A DNA stretch of 64,000 bases from Motacilla alba alba (lineage: Eukaryota > Chordata > Aves > Passeriformes > Motacillidae): assembly GCF_015832195.1 (NCBI RefSeq), contig NC_052027.1:14504149-14568148 (forward strand), given 5' to 3'. Shown here piece after piece: positions 1 through 20,400 of the stretch. The notes beneath the pieces are model-generated. The model was given only the letters and a program-made list of their open reading frames with translations. It ran no database searches and was not told the origin of the DNA. How positions within the stretch are numbered: the first letter of the stretch is position 1; each line of letters opens with the position of its first letter. The position numbers and the translations under genes were made by a program.

Positions 1-1019
1 CCTGCACACCAGTGCCTGGACCAGAACCTGACCGGTGAGAGACTGGGGCCCCAGGGCTGAGGGGCTCCTCCCAGTGCCCCAAGATGGCCTGACACGCACA
101 GCCCTAGCACACGGAGGGGCTTGTGGCCATTCCATGTGGGCACCCTCATCTGCCCGTCTCATAGACCAGGGCATGCCCCAAGAGAAGGTGGGAGCTGCTG
201 GGGCTGGGGCTGGCCACTGGGAGAGAAGGGCATGAAGCCACACAGTGGCCTAGGGGGGCTGGCACCGAGCAGGTGGAAACCTGGCTCTGCCCTCGCTGCG
301 AGCCCGTGCCTGTCTTTGCCCTAGTGGACGATTTTGAGAGCGTTGAGGAGAAGGTGCTTTATGGGGCAGAGGACAACAGCACCTTCCTGGAGTGCGTGCC
401 CCGCTCCCCGCAGGCCAGCGTGCAGTGGTTTGTCCAGAGGCCCCCCGACGAGCAGCGGGACGAGGTGAGGCTCCCCTGCACTGCTCCCGTTGTGGGGACC
501 CAGGAGGGACGTGGGGCCAGAGCTGGACCCTCCCAACCGCACGGTGGCCCACAGGTGAAGACGGACGAGCGGATCCTGCAGACGGAGCACGGGCTACTGT
601 TCCGCAGGCTGCACCGGCACGATGCCGGCATCTACTACTGCAAAACGCTGGAGCACGGCTTCACCCAGACCGTGGCCAAGACCGCCCTGCGGGTGATCGC
701 CAGCGAGCAGCTGGCACACACCTTCCCCCGGGGCCGAGGCGACGAGCTCCCGCACCTGCTCTGCTCCGAGCCCCGGCTGCTGCCACAGGCTCCCAAAACC
801 TGGTTCAAGGACATCATGCACCTGGTCAGCTCCCAAAACCCACGGCGGGTGGAGGAGTACTGCGCCCGCCTCTGGTGCAGCAGCCGGCCTCACCCCCGCA
901 AGGGCAAACTGGCCCAGGCCAAGCTGGTCCTGGCTGGTGTGGATGTGGCCAAGAAGGGACGGGCAGCCAAAGCCCACGGCGAGAGGAACCGTGTGCCCCG
1001 GCAAGCACCGGCCTCTTAG
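1..1019 (+). CDS. SEMA3G: Class 3 semaphorin, C-terminal part (SEMA3G-like)
   Basis: Partial gene; its 5' part lies off the left edge. Three coding exons fit: 1-34, 325-464 and 555-1019. They have GT donors at 35 and 465, AG acceptors before 325 and 555, and phases that join to about 212 residues ending at TAG 1017-1019. Class 3 semaphorins are secreted guidance ligands acting through neuropilin/plexin receptors. Visible are the end of the PSI region, one Ig-like domain (paired cysteines in FLEC and IYYC, core EHGLLFRRL and LEHGFTQTV), and a basic tail with KTWFKDIMHL and EEYCARLWC. The wording of the Ig domain (VKTDERILQTEHGLLFRRL) is closest to what I know of SEMA3G rather than SEMA3A/B/F. 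Synteny with BAP1 and DNAH1 agrees. The family call is very secure; the exact paralogue is slightly less so. Confidence 0.9.
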
Positions 1020-2580
1020 GGAGGGCAGGGGAACGGACATGGGGCAGCCGTGGGCAGGTGCCAGCTCCATGTGCTGCTGGTGGGGCCTCTTGACCTGCTG
1101 GGTGGCTTGCAGTGCTGCCAGCCTGGTCCCCCTGGCCGGAGTGGATGGGCAGGTCCCTGTCACCCTCACTGGTTGCAGGGCCACCTCACAAATAGGCAGT
1201 GAGGTGGGACACATTGGCCCCCCTTGCTCTTGAAGGTGATTAGCAGGTGGGGGCCGTACTGCCTGGGTGGGCTGGGGCACCGTGGCACGGTGCCACCCAG
1301 GCCATGCTGTCACCCAGATGCTGCCTGGATCCCTCTGTGAATACTGGGGCCATGTGTGCTGCTGTGGGGAGCGGTTGATGGCTCCAGGCTCTTTCCACAC
1401 CAGCACAGAGCCTGGGGAAGATGATGCCTGCTTGTATGGGGGAAAGCCAGCATCATCCCAAAAAGCCTCTGTGTGCAGGAGGAGCTCTGTCACCTGCTGT
1501 GCCTGGGGAGCCAGAGCTGTGCTGTGCCACCCAGGGTGTATCCTGTGGGACAGGGCTACTTCCTACCTTCCCATGGCACTGGGGCACACTCAGCAGTGCC
1601 AGCTGTTCCTGGGTGCAGCTCCCCACTTCCCCTCTGTCTGCCCCACAGCTCCCAGTTTTAGGGCTGGACAGGGCTGGGGAGAAGAGCAAACGGCTGTGGG
1701 CAGGTTAGACCTGTTCCTGGGTAAACACTGGGAGAGGCACTAATGCCACCGCTGTCACTGTGCCCAGGTGGGAGCAGGGACAGGCAGAAGGCAGCCCCAG
1801 CAGAGTTTGGGGGGCTGCACCACACCTGGGCTGGTTCCTGCTGGTTGGTGGCCCTGCAGGGCTGGGTGGGACACGGCTGGTTTGGGTGGGCTCCTGCTGC
1901 CTGGCCGAGCTAAAGCAGCACCCAGGGCCTCCCCCAAAGGCATGGGTTGGGGCTAGGCGCATGGGGGGCACCTCCAGGCTGCCAGCAAGGTGTTCCTTGC
2001 TTTCCTCAGCCGGCATGAGCTCACTCCCTCAGCCCGGGGTGATAAAGATCTGCCCCTTCCTGAGGCAGGGCAGCCCCACACAATGGTGTGAACCGCGGCC
2101 CCGCCGGGACGGGCATTGTTCAGAGCTGGAGGAACGGGAAAGAAAAATAATAATAATAATAATAATAATTAAAAGGCCCTAAATAGCTCACACAAAGCCA
2201 GGTGGTGATATCATCTCTCCTCCCTGTGTGTGTTTGTGCTGCAGCAGTGGCTCCCCGGGAGCAAAGTCCCTCGGCAGCACTGCCCCATCCCACGGAGACG
2301 GGCTGGGAGTCCTGGCCCTCTTCCCCTGGTCCCTGTCCCACCTCTCCTGCAACCTCCGTGTGTCCCTGGGATGGGAGAGCTGTGGTGGGGCTGGCAGGCT
2401 GGGATATTTTCTGCAGGGAGGGGAGTGGTTATGGGGCCTGATGGGAGCCAAGCTCGTGGATCTGGATAATTGCAGGCCTGGGGGGCACAGGTGAACAACA
2501 GCCAGCAAGCAGAGACAAGGAGGGACCTGGGTGAAAAGCCTGAAATGAGACAGGGGTGTGATTCCTCAGGGCCTGGATTA
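1020..2580 (+). other. SEMA3G 3' UTR and downstream sequence
   Basis: GC-rich sequence following the SEMA3G stop with no supported reading frame. The 3' end of the transcript cannot be fixed. Candidate poly(A) signals are ATTAAA at 2168-2173, just after an AAT microsatellite, and ATTAAA at 2577-2582; no AATAAA lies close to the stop. The many short open frames here are chance frames in GC-rich DNA. Confidence 0.4.
2146..2169. repeat. (AAT)n microsatellite
   Basis: About eight AAT units in a row, immediately followed by ATTAAA. It lies in the region downstream of SEMA3G. Confidence 0.9.
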
Positions 2581-2778
2581 AAGAGCTCTGCAGTGCCTGC
2601 ACTGACCCGTGGAGTGACCCCTGTGCCCCACGGAGCAGGGGCTGGGCTGCCCACGTTGGGGAGGCAGCAAGAGGGGGCCTGGAGGCTCTGCTGCCTTTAG
2701 GACCTGGCCCTGAGGCGAACTGTGACAGGCTGGAAGTGGCACCAAGGCCAGCAATGCTTCAAACTGAGCAGGACCAGA

Positions 2779-3007
2779 CACCAGGAGCAAACAGCCCCCT
2801 AAACAGTCCCCCCTTCTGGGGGTACACTAGGAGCAAACAGCCCCCTAAACAGACCCCCCTTCTGGGGGTACACCAGGAGCAAACAGCCCCCTAAACAGAC
2901 CCCCCTTCTGGGGGTACACCAGGAGCAAACAGCCCCCTAAACAGACCCCCTTCTGGGGGTACACCAGGAGCAAACAGCCCCCTAAACAGACCCCCTTCTG
3001 GGGGTAC
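2779..3007. repeat. 46-bp minisatellite, about five copies
   Basis: About five head-to-tail copies of a 45-47 bp unit containing CACCAGGAGCAAACAGCC, then CCTAAACAGAC, then a C-run and CTTCTGGGGGTA. Copies differ mainly in C-run length and single bases. Each unit contains a self-complementary core (C-run, TTCT, G-run) able to fold into a short hairpin. Open frames crossing it on the - strand translate to a repeating peptide and are not genes. Confidence 0.93.
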
Positions 3008-3579
3008 TTTGTCCCTGCTCCCGGTAAATCTCCGGGGTGGCTGAGCCTGGTCCTCCCGGGTGGATTTACCCCTAAGGCTGGAGCAGGAGAGATTTTGTCA
3101 GGGCTGCATTCCACAGGCTTCCAGCCTTGCCTCTGGTGACCACCAGCCAGCTGAGGCAACCCGTGTCCCAAGGAACTTCCAGGGCTGAGCAGCCGTGAGC
3201 ACAGGCGGCAAGGAGACGGGAGGTTTCTGGTTTCTGCAGGAGGAGCCGTCCTGCCCGGGCTCGGCGCTGTCCCCGGGCTGAGGGGAGCGCGGGGCCGGGC
3301 GTGGGAACACACGAGAACAAAGCCACTCCTATTTTTATCCCGCTTCCTAAGGAAGCGCGGCGCGGGCCGCACGCTCCCCCGGCAGCCTGCCAGCTCCCGG
3401 GCGGCCACAGCGGAGCCGGTCAGGGCTGGCCCCGGCCCCGCCAGCAGCCCCACACCCCGGCACACAACCACACAACCCACGGGGCTGCAAGAGACCCCTG
3501 AGCCCAGCCTGTGACCCGACAGCACCGCGACACCCGACCGCGGCACCCAGAGCCACAGCCAGCCTAGCCTCGAACACCC

Positions 3580-3760
3580 CCGGGACAGTGACCCCACATC
3601 TCCCTGGGCAGCCTGCTCCAAGGTCTGATCACGCCTGCTGTGAAGAAATTCTCCCTGATGTCCAGCATGAGCCTCCCCCGGTGCAGCTCGAGACTGTGTC
3701 CCTGTCCCTCTGTCTCTAGCTGCTGGGGAGGAGAGGCTGGGCAGTACAGCCCATCCTCAA
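3580..3760 (-). mobile_element. CR1 LINE 3' fragment, antisense
   Basis: On the + strand the stretch with CCCTGGGCAGCCTGCTCC and GTGAAGAAATTCTCCCTGATGT reads as the reverse complement of the 3' part of avian CR1 LINEs (the 'lagging wound / group of hens' style tail common in bird genomes). It is short, diverged and 5'-truncated, as most CR1 copies are. Edges are approximate. Confidence 0.75.
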
Positions 3761-3795
3761 CAGGGCAGCCCAGGCTGCTGAGCCTGAGTGAGCCC

Positions 3796-3800
3796 CATCG

Positions 3801-3838
<38 letters not shown>
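3796..3838. repeat. (CAT)n microsatellite
   Basis: About 14 CAT/ATC units abutting the antisense CR1 fragment. It gives poly-His, poly-Ile and poly-Asp frames on the two strands, none of which is supported as a gene. Confidence 0.95.
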
Positions 3839-4189
3839 GCCCCCAGACAACCCCGCAGACAAACAGAGCACCACGACTCCAGCAGGCAGATGCAGCCGCA
3901 TTATTTCTCATCCTTGCTATTTCTTTCTGCCCAACATGCCCCTTTCCAGAGCCCCGTTAGGAGCGCTGGGCCCGGGGGCCATCCGGCAGCCCTGGAGGCT
4001 GCAGGCTCTGTGGAGGCTGTTCCCCAGCAGTGCTGAGGAGTTACAGAGAGCAGATGTCCTTGAGGCACAGGGGCAGAACTGAGCAGGTACCCAGTACCAC
4101 AATGTCTGCAGAATTCCAGGCATGGAGTTGATAGAGATGTACTAATGGCGCTAAATTCCCCAGACAATAGAGGGAAGTAGCAGCACACA

Positions 4190-4900
4190 GCGAGGAAAGG
4201 GAGAGAAGAGAGGCTGGGAATCGGTCACCAGAAAACGCAGAGATGTGACAAACCCTATTGCTTTAGAGGCAATAAACTCCAGACATCCATCCTTCCTGCA
4301 CACCCTACACCAGAAAGAATGTGAAAAACAGGTTTACTGTCCTGTGAAACTTCAAACAGTTCCATAAAGGACAATAGGAGACAAAGACCATAAAGCAAAG
4401 ATTATTATGGCCGGGTGTGTCTCAGCCAAGAGCACACCTGCTATTGTGCAAACACCCTTTATGTACCATTTCTATGGCATCAGCCTGTTACATATTCATA
4501 AGCAATAATGCATAGCAAACTTTCCCCCAAACTATTTTACATATTCCAAGAACTGTTTAGCATGGCTCCTCCCCAGTTTCACCTTTTTGGGGCACGTGTA
4601 TTCCCTGGCTGTGGTTTTGGTCCATTTTATCATCACCTGCAGTTCGGGCCCTGGCCCACAGTGCCTTCCCAGGGTGAGTGCTGATGGCTGGCACATGTGT
4701 ACGGGTGTCCTCATCCTGTGTCCATTGGGTGTTATCCCATCCAAGCAGGGGGTTTAACACAAGCACACTTACATCCGTGCTGTTATTAGCTATTAGTGAA
4801 ATTAGCTATTTCACTAAGCTTAATGAACAATGGAAATAAAAATTGTATCTTTACAACAAAGTTGCTTTAACACCACACATGTAAAATCCATTTTAATATT
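4190..4900. other. AT-richer block, possible degenerate LTR remnant
   Basis: A 0.7-kb AT-rich block set in otherwise GC-rich intergenic DNA. It has AATAAA-like signals, phrases such as GGCCGGGTGTGTCTCAGCC that remind me of avian endogenous-retrovirus LTRs, and an inverted repeat at 4793-4817 (10-bp arms, 5-nt loop). There is no reading frame and no clear target duplication. The LTR assignment is a weak impression; it may simply be unannotated interspersed repeat. Confidence 0.25.
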
Positions 4901-4959
4901 TGTGAAAAGCCAACATTACGGTATGTATCGGGAGCAGTAAAGCTCCGGGTCCTCTCCCT

Positions 4960-5291
4960 GCTCGGAGCGGTTCTCCGGGCACACCGGGCCAATGCCGGGC
5001 CATTCCCGGGGCTCTCCCTCTGCTCGGAGCGGTTCTCCGGGCATGCCGGGCCGTTCCCGGGGCTGTGTCCCCGCTCGGAGCGGTTCTCCAGGGAATGCCG
5101 GGCCGTTCCCGGGGCTGTGTCCCCGCTCGGAGCGGCTCTCCGGGCACACCGGGCCATTCCCGGGCCGTTCCCGGGGCTGTGTCCCCGCTCGGAGCGGCTC
5201 TCCGGGCACACCGGGCCGTTCCCGGGGCTGTGTCCCCGTTCGGAGCGGTTCTCCGGGCACACCGGGCCATTCCCGGGCCGTTCCCGGTCCC
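4960..5291. repeat. GC-rich minisatellite before BAP1, about six copies
   Basis: About six copies of a 51-62 bp unit starting CGGAGCGGTTCTCCGGGCA and ending GGGGCTGTGTCCCCG. Some copies carry one extra 11-bp ATTCCCGGGCC subunit, which explains the length differences. The array stops about 140 bp before the BAP1 start codon. Long open frames on both strands here are by-products of the repeat and lack stops because of GC content. Confidence 0.93.
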
Positions 5292-5316
5292 GCGCGCGCC
5301 TCCGCCCCTCCACCAT

Positions 5317-5322
5317 CACGTG
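5317..5322. promoter_or_regulatory. E-box CACGTG
   Basis: Perfect CACGTG palindrome between the GC minisatellite and the CRE in the BAP1 promoter. It is a possible MYC/MAX or USF site, by motif only. Confidence 0.4.
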
Positions 5323-5341
5323 TCGGCGTGTCGCGGCCGGG

Positions 5342-5349
5342 TGACGTCA
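5342..5349. promoter_or_regulatory. Palindromic cAMP-response element
   Basis: TGACGTCA, a full CREB/ATF consensus palindrome, lies 85 bp upstream of the BAP1 ATG. A second half-site GTGACGCAA follows at about 5359. Occupancy is inferred from the motif only. Confidence 0.6.
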
Positions 5350-5433
5350 CCGCGCGCCGTGACGCAAGCGGCGAGCGCCGGCGGGGCCCGCAGCGGGGGC
5401 CGGCGATGGCGGCGGGGCCCGGCCCGCGGGAAG

Positions 5434-15911
<10,478 letters not shown>

Positions 15912-17215
15912 CCAGAGAGCCAAGACTGGCAAACAGAACTTGGGCTTTGTGGCTTTGGGCACTGGCACTTGGATCTATGTTACCTTTTGCCCAAGGAAGA
16001 GGGACCACAGTGACAGGCCCTCTGCCCAGGTGGAGCCTGGGGACAAAGGGAAATTGGGTTTTTCTCTGCGCCTAAGCTGTGAAAGGCAAGAACCTGTCTG
16101 GAGGAGTCCCCGCAGCAGAAGGGAGTCTGGAGTGCTCAGCTGCTTGACCATGCCATGGCAGCAGCCACACGTTGTCACCTCTGTCTCAGTGCCCTGGCTG
16201 AGGGCTGTGACTGGAGCGAAAGAGCCCACCCAGCTGGGGATGGGTCTGGCCTTGTGGGAAGGCTGGCAATGCCCGTGTGAGGCTGTGCTGGCCGCAGCTG
16301 GCTGTGGCTTGTGTCCTCCTGTGTCCAGGCCTTCAGCTCTGCTTCCCTGGGATGTTCATGTGTGTGTTTTCTATCCTTCTTCCTTTCCCCAAACTGATTT
16401 TTGGTCCTAACCCAGACTTTGGCCATTCTTAGCAAGGTGGCTCCAGGACAGAGCCGCTTCTGCACCCACCCCACACTGCACTGCCCAGTGCCTGGTGCTG
16501 GCTGAGCTCCTGGGGATGGTGACACCTTCCCGTGTAGCTTGGCTCCTCAGAGGGCCATGGCAGCTCTGTTGCTGGATGAGGGTGGGTAGGCTCATCTGTG
16601 GAGCTGGGCCTTGTCCCCTGCCCTCTGTGCTGGTGTTGGGGGTGGCCTGTGCCTCTTGCTGCCCTGGCTGCTCTCCTTGGGACCAGCTCTGTGGCCCTGG
16701 CAATGCCTGTGGGTCACACAGCATTGCATCAGGCCCCAGAGAAACCCCGTGAATGATGAACAGACCGGGTGCATATGGTGGCCTTGGTGGTGCTGGGCAT
16801 GGCATGAGGGTGGACTCTGGCTGTGGCTTGGCAAAGCCTCTTGGCAGGGGAAGATGTGGCTGGTTGCTGCCCTGGTGGAGGCAGGAGGGGGGGAGCAGCA
16901 GAGGGAGCCCACATCTCTTCCCCCTGGCTGGCTGCTAACCAGAGCTTGCTGGTAACAGCCTAGCTGCCTCTTGCCTGCCCCCAGGAGCCTGGCAGAAATC
17001 TGAGATACCAGAGGTGAGCACTGCTCCCCAACACTGTCCTGGGCTACAGGCGAGGACTGAATTTTTTCAATATGTGTCCAGATCTTGACTATGAAACAGT
17101 TCTTTTGGTATTTGTTGAAGGAAAGAAAATCCTTCTGTCTCTTGCTGTGTCTAATATCAAGTGCTGTAAATAATGGATCTGTCTGAAGGAATAAAGCTAT
17201 CCTGTAATGGCCAGC
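15912..17215 (+). other. BAP1 3' UTR
   Basis: About 1.3 kb from the TAG to a canonical AATAAA at 17190-17195, which predicts cleavage near 17210-17215. No competing gene is present; open frames here are short and chance. It faces the DNAH1 3' end about 130 bp further on. Confidence 0.75.
17190..17195 (+). terminator. BAP1 poly(A) signal
   Basis: AATAAA followed within 20 bases by a CCTGTAATGG context and then a GT-rich stretch (GAGGTGTGTGAGG), the usual layout of a cleavage site. It is the only AATAAA downstream of the BAP1 stop. Confidence 0.75.
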
Positions 17216-17364
17216 CACGGAGGAGGTGTGTGAGGGAAGGGGGTGGGGGGCAGTGGGGCTGGATGCACCACGTGCCAGCTCCAGGCCCTGTTACCCCTGC
17301 TGGCAGCTCTTTCTGGTGTAGAGATTTGAAGTAATAATGGGGAGTGCAACAATACCAGGCTCCG

Positions 17365-17370
17365 TTTATT
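17365..17370 (-). terminator. DNAH1 poly(A) signal
   Basis: TTTATT on the + strand, AATAAA on the - strand, 128 bases after the DNAH1 stop at 17498. It implies a very short 3' UTR ending near 17345-17355. The signal lies only about 170 bp from the opposing BAP1 signal. Confidence 0.7.
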
Positions 17371-17497
17371 GATGCACCTCACCAGGGGAAGGGCAGGACT
17401 CACCTCAACAGAAGGAGGGCAGGAGGAGAGGGGGCAGCAGCCCGGCTCAGGCCCTCAGCTGCAGTGGGTTCCTGGGCTGGCTCACTGCATTTTCTGG

Positions 17498-20400
17498 CTA
17501 AAAGTCCAGGGCACAGATCAAGGCCGTGCCCCGTTTGATCCAGTGCTTCTCTGGCTTGTCCGTAGGGATCTCCACAGCAATCACGTAGTTGGTGGAGTGG
17601 CCCGTTGTTGACAACGTGCCTGTAATGGGGGGAAGCAAGGGTGAGAGCGTGGTGCTGCTGCACACTGACCAGACAAGTGACCCTATCCAGGAGCCCTTGT
17701 CCCCACCCTAAGCCAGGTGGCCGGCTGAGCAGGGCTGGGGAAAATGGGCTTGAGGGGAGCCTGGCCATGGGCACTGTTGCAGAGCCAGGGTGCCTGGCTG
17801 CTCCATCTCCTCAACCACAGCAGGAACAATCTTTTCTCCCTAGCTGGCTACTGCCAGCAGTGCCTTCTGTATGCCCATGTATGGCAGGAGGAACTCCCTA
17901 CTGCCCCTCCCTACTGCCCCTCCGAGCTGCTCCTGCAGCTCCCGTGCTTCTGGAAGTGTGCCTTTAGGGCACCTACCTGCGCGAGTGAGAGTCTTATAGA
18001 TGGGGCACAGGTAGGAGCCGGATTCTGGAGGCTTGCGGTTGGCGACAGGCATCAGCCAGATGACAGCCATGTCCGTGTAGAGCTCCTTGGGGCGTGACTC
18101 CGCCAGTTTACCCGCAGCGGCGTCCCAGCGGGCGCCCTCCAGGAACAAGCCGTGGATGTAGCAGCCCACGTTGGGCTGGCGCGTCAGCTCCTTCACCGAC
18201 TCCTTCATGACCTGCCATAGGGAGGGGCCCCGGGCCGTCGCTCAAGGCGTGTCCCTGGCGGCTCAGCCCCAAGAAGCCTCTTAAGCAGCTCTTAGTCAAG
18301 CCAGCGCTGCCAAGAGAGAGCGTGCCAAAGCTCTCAGAGGGGCAGCCTGGGACAGAGCTGGTGGAGGGGAATGTGAGCATTCTGGAAGCGGAAGCCTCTG
18401 CCAGCCTTGGGGAGGTGTCTGGCAATGTGGGTGGGTAGGTGTATCCAAGCACAAAGAGGATGATGGAGCCATAGGCAGCTGGGTAGCCTGGTGGCTTCAC
18501 CTCTTGGGCAGGTCAGGGCTTTTGTGGCTTTCTAGCAGGAGATTCCAAATAAATTCAGACTTTCCACCTGATTTACTGACCTTGAAACTAAACGAGATGG
18601 TGTCGATGGAGATGACAGACTTCCTGGCAAAGTTCTGCAGTGTCCCGGTGAGGAAGGCTTGGGGGAAGAAGAATCCACTGATCCAGAACACAGAGGGGAT
18701 CCCATGGCTGATCCAGTTCTGCAGGAATTCAATCCGCTGCACCAAGTCATTCACCCACGATGCCAACGGCTTCAGGGATGGATAGGCCTGTGGGGCACCA
18801 CAGACAGAGGTGCTGAATGCAGTCAAGGACAGCCTAGACCTTGTGCCTCAGCTGCTGAGAGCTGCCCAGAGCACAGGGGCTGGCAACAACTGGGAGCTGC
18901 ACTAGGCAGGAGACACCTCCGTGCCAGGGGACCAAGAGCCAGCTCCACAGGAGACAGCCCAGTCCAGCAGCAGCTGACAGCCCATTTCTCTGGTTTGGGT
19001 GAGCTCTGGCAGGCAGCTGGGCTGGCTGGGGCACATACCTTGGCATTCCATATTTCAGGAACAGTGTTGTTGTACAAACTGCTGGCCATCAGCTCCAGCC
19101 GAGAGGACATCACGACCAGGCCCTTGAGAGCTTTCAGCAAATCCTTCAGACTTAATGCAACCTCCTCCAGGAGCTTGTTGTACCTATGGAGAAGGGGCAG
19201 AGGGAGCACAGTGACCCCGTGCAGTGGTTTATCACCCATAGCCTGCCCAGAGGGGGTGTGGATCTTTATACACAAGTGAAGCTCCTCCATGTTTAACTCC
19301 ATGTTTACCCCACTCCTCTTCAATAGGGCTCACAGCTGCACCCCAAGCCCTAAAAAGCTGACTGTTACAGACAGAGACAGAATCAGCTAACGATCCTGGC
19401 TGGGACAACACAGTTATTAGTGTGACTGTCAACCCCACTGTAGTGCTCAGTACTGAGGTTCCCCAAAGGTGAGTGGCAGCAGGGGCCTGCACATCTCTGC
19501 TGTTCCCTAGGATGTGATCCCACAGGAGTTTTACCTGATCACCTCCTGCACCAGCACTGTGTTCATGGATTCTTCATAGAGCAGTGGGTATTTCTGGATC
19601 ACTTCCTGCACGTTCATGGGGTCAGGCAGCTTTGCCAGGATGTCCTTGGAGGTCTCCTCCACAATCTGGAAGGAAAGCAGCAAGTGGCAGCATCCTTCTA
19701 ATCCAGCCCCATGGCTGCTGAGAAGAGGGAGAGCTAACGTTGGCACGACAGTGCCATCGCTGGCCCCCAGCAGGCAGGGTGGCACCTGCTGAGAGCTGGT
19801 GCTTGTGGTCACTGCCCACACTGGGCTCTGGCTGCCAGAGCATGGTCAGGACTGGGGCACCCACCTCTTCCCTGCTGCGGCCTCCCAGCGTGATGGTCTT
19901 GGGCTGCAGCTGTGCAATGGCCCCCAGCAGTGCAAAGGTCTCGTTCTGAGCGAAGGTGATGTCGGCATTGTCGTGTAAACCAAAGAGCTCCGGGCTGTCG
20001 TTCAGAGGCAGGCCCTTGACATATTGGAGGTAGCCCTGGAGAGGAATCCACACAGACTCTGAGACCAAGACCAGCTGAAAATCCCCAGGTTCTTACAAAC
20101 TTATACTCCCCCAAGGACCTAAAAACACAGTGGGTTTCAGAGAGGAGAGATACCCTTTGCACTGTGACAATCCCCCTGGATTTATGAGCTGCAATTTGTG
20201 ACTCGAGTACTTACATTGAGGTCAGAAGAGGTACTGATCTGCTTGTAGATACCTGATTCGGAATAGGCAAAGTCAGGACTTAAAACCTCAGGTTTGTAGA
20301 AATCTTCCAAAATGCTCATGATGCAGCGCCGGTCCCAGTCGTCGGTCACGCGGCCGCCGTAGTTGATCTCCCCAGCTGTGTATTTCAGAACCTGCAAGAG

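Noticed and set aside
594..1493. 299-codon antisense frame over SEMA3G
   Set aside because: It is the shadow of the SEMA3G Ig and tail exons plus GC-rich UTR, with no recognisable domain.
594..3621. Possible missed gene between SEMA3G and the CR1 fragment (for example the 258-codon - strand frame ending at 2845)
   Set aside because: The frame crosses the 46-bp minisatellite and repeats YPQKGVCLGGCLLLV-like peptides; not a protein family.
3640..3960. Open frames with poly-His, poly-Ile and poly-Asp
   Set aside because: They come from the (CAT)n microsatellite and an adjoining CR1 fragment; no homology or splice context.
4960..5291. Regular direct repeats resembling a CRISPR array
   Set aside because: Units are contiguous tandem copies with no unique spacers, in a vertebrate genome.
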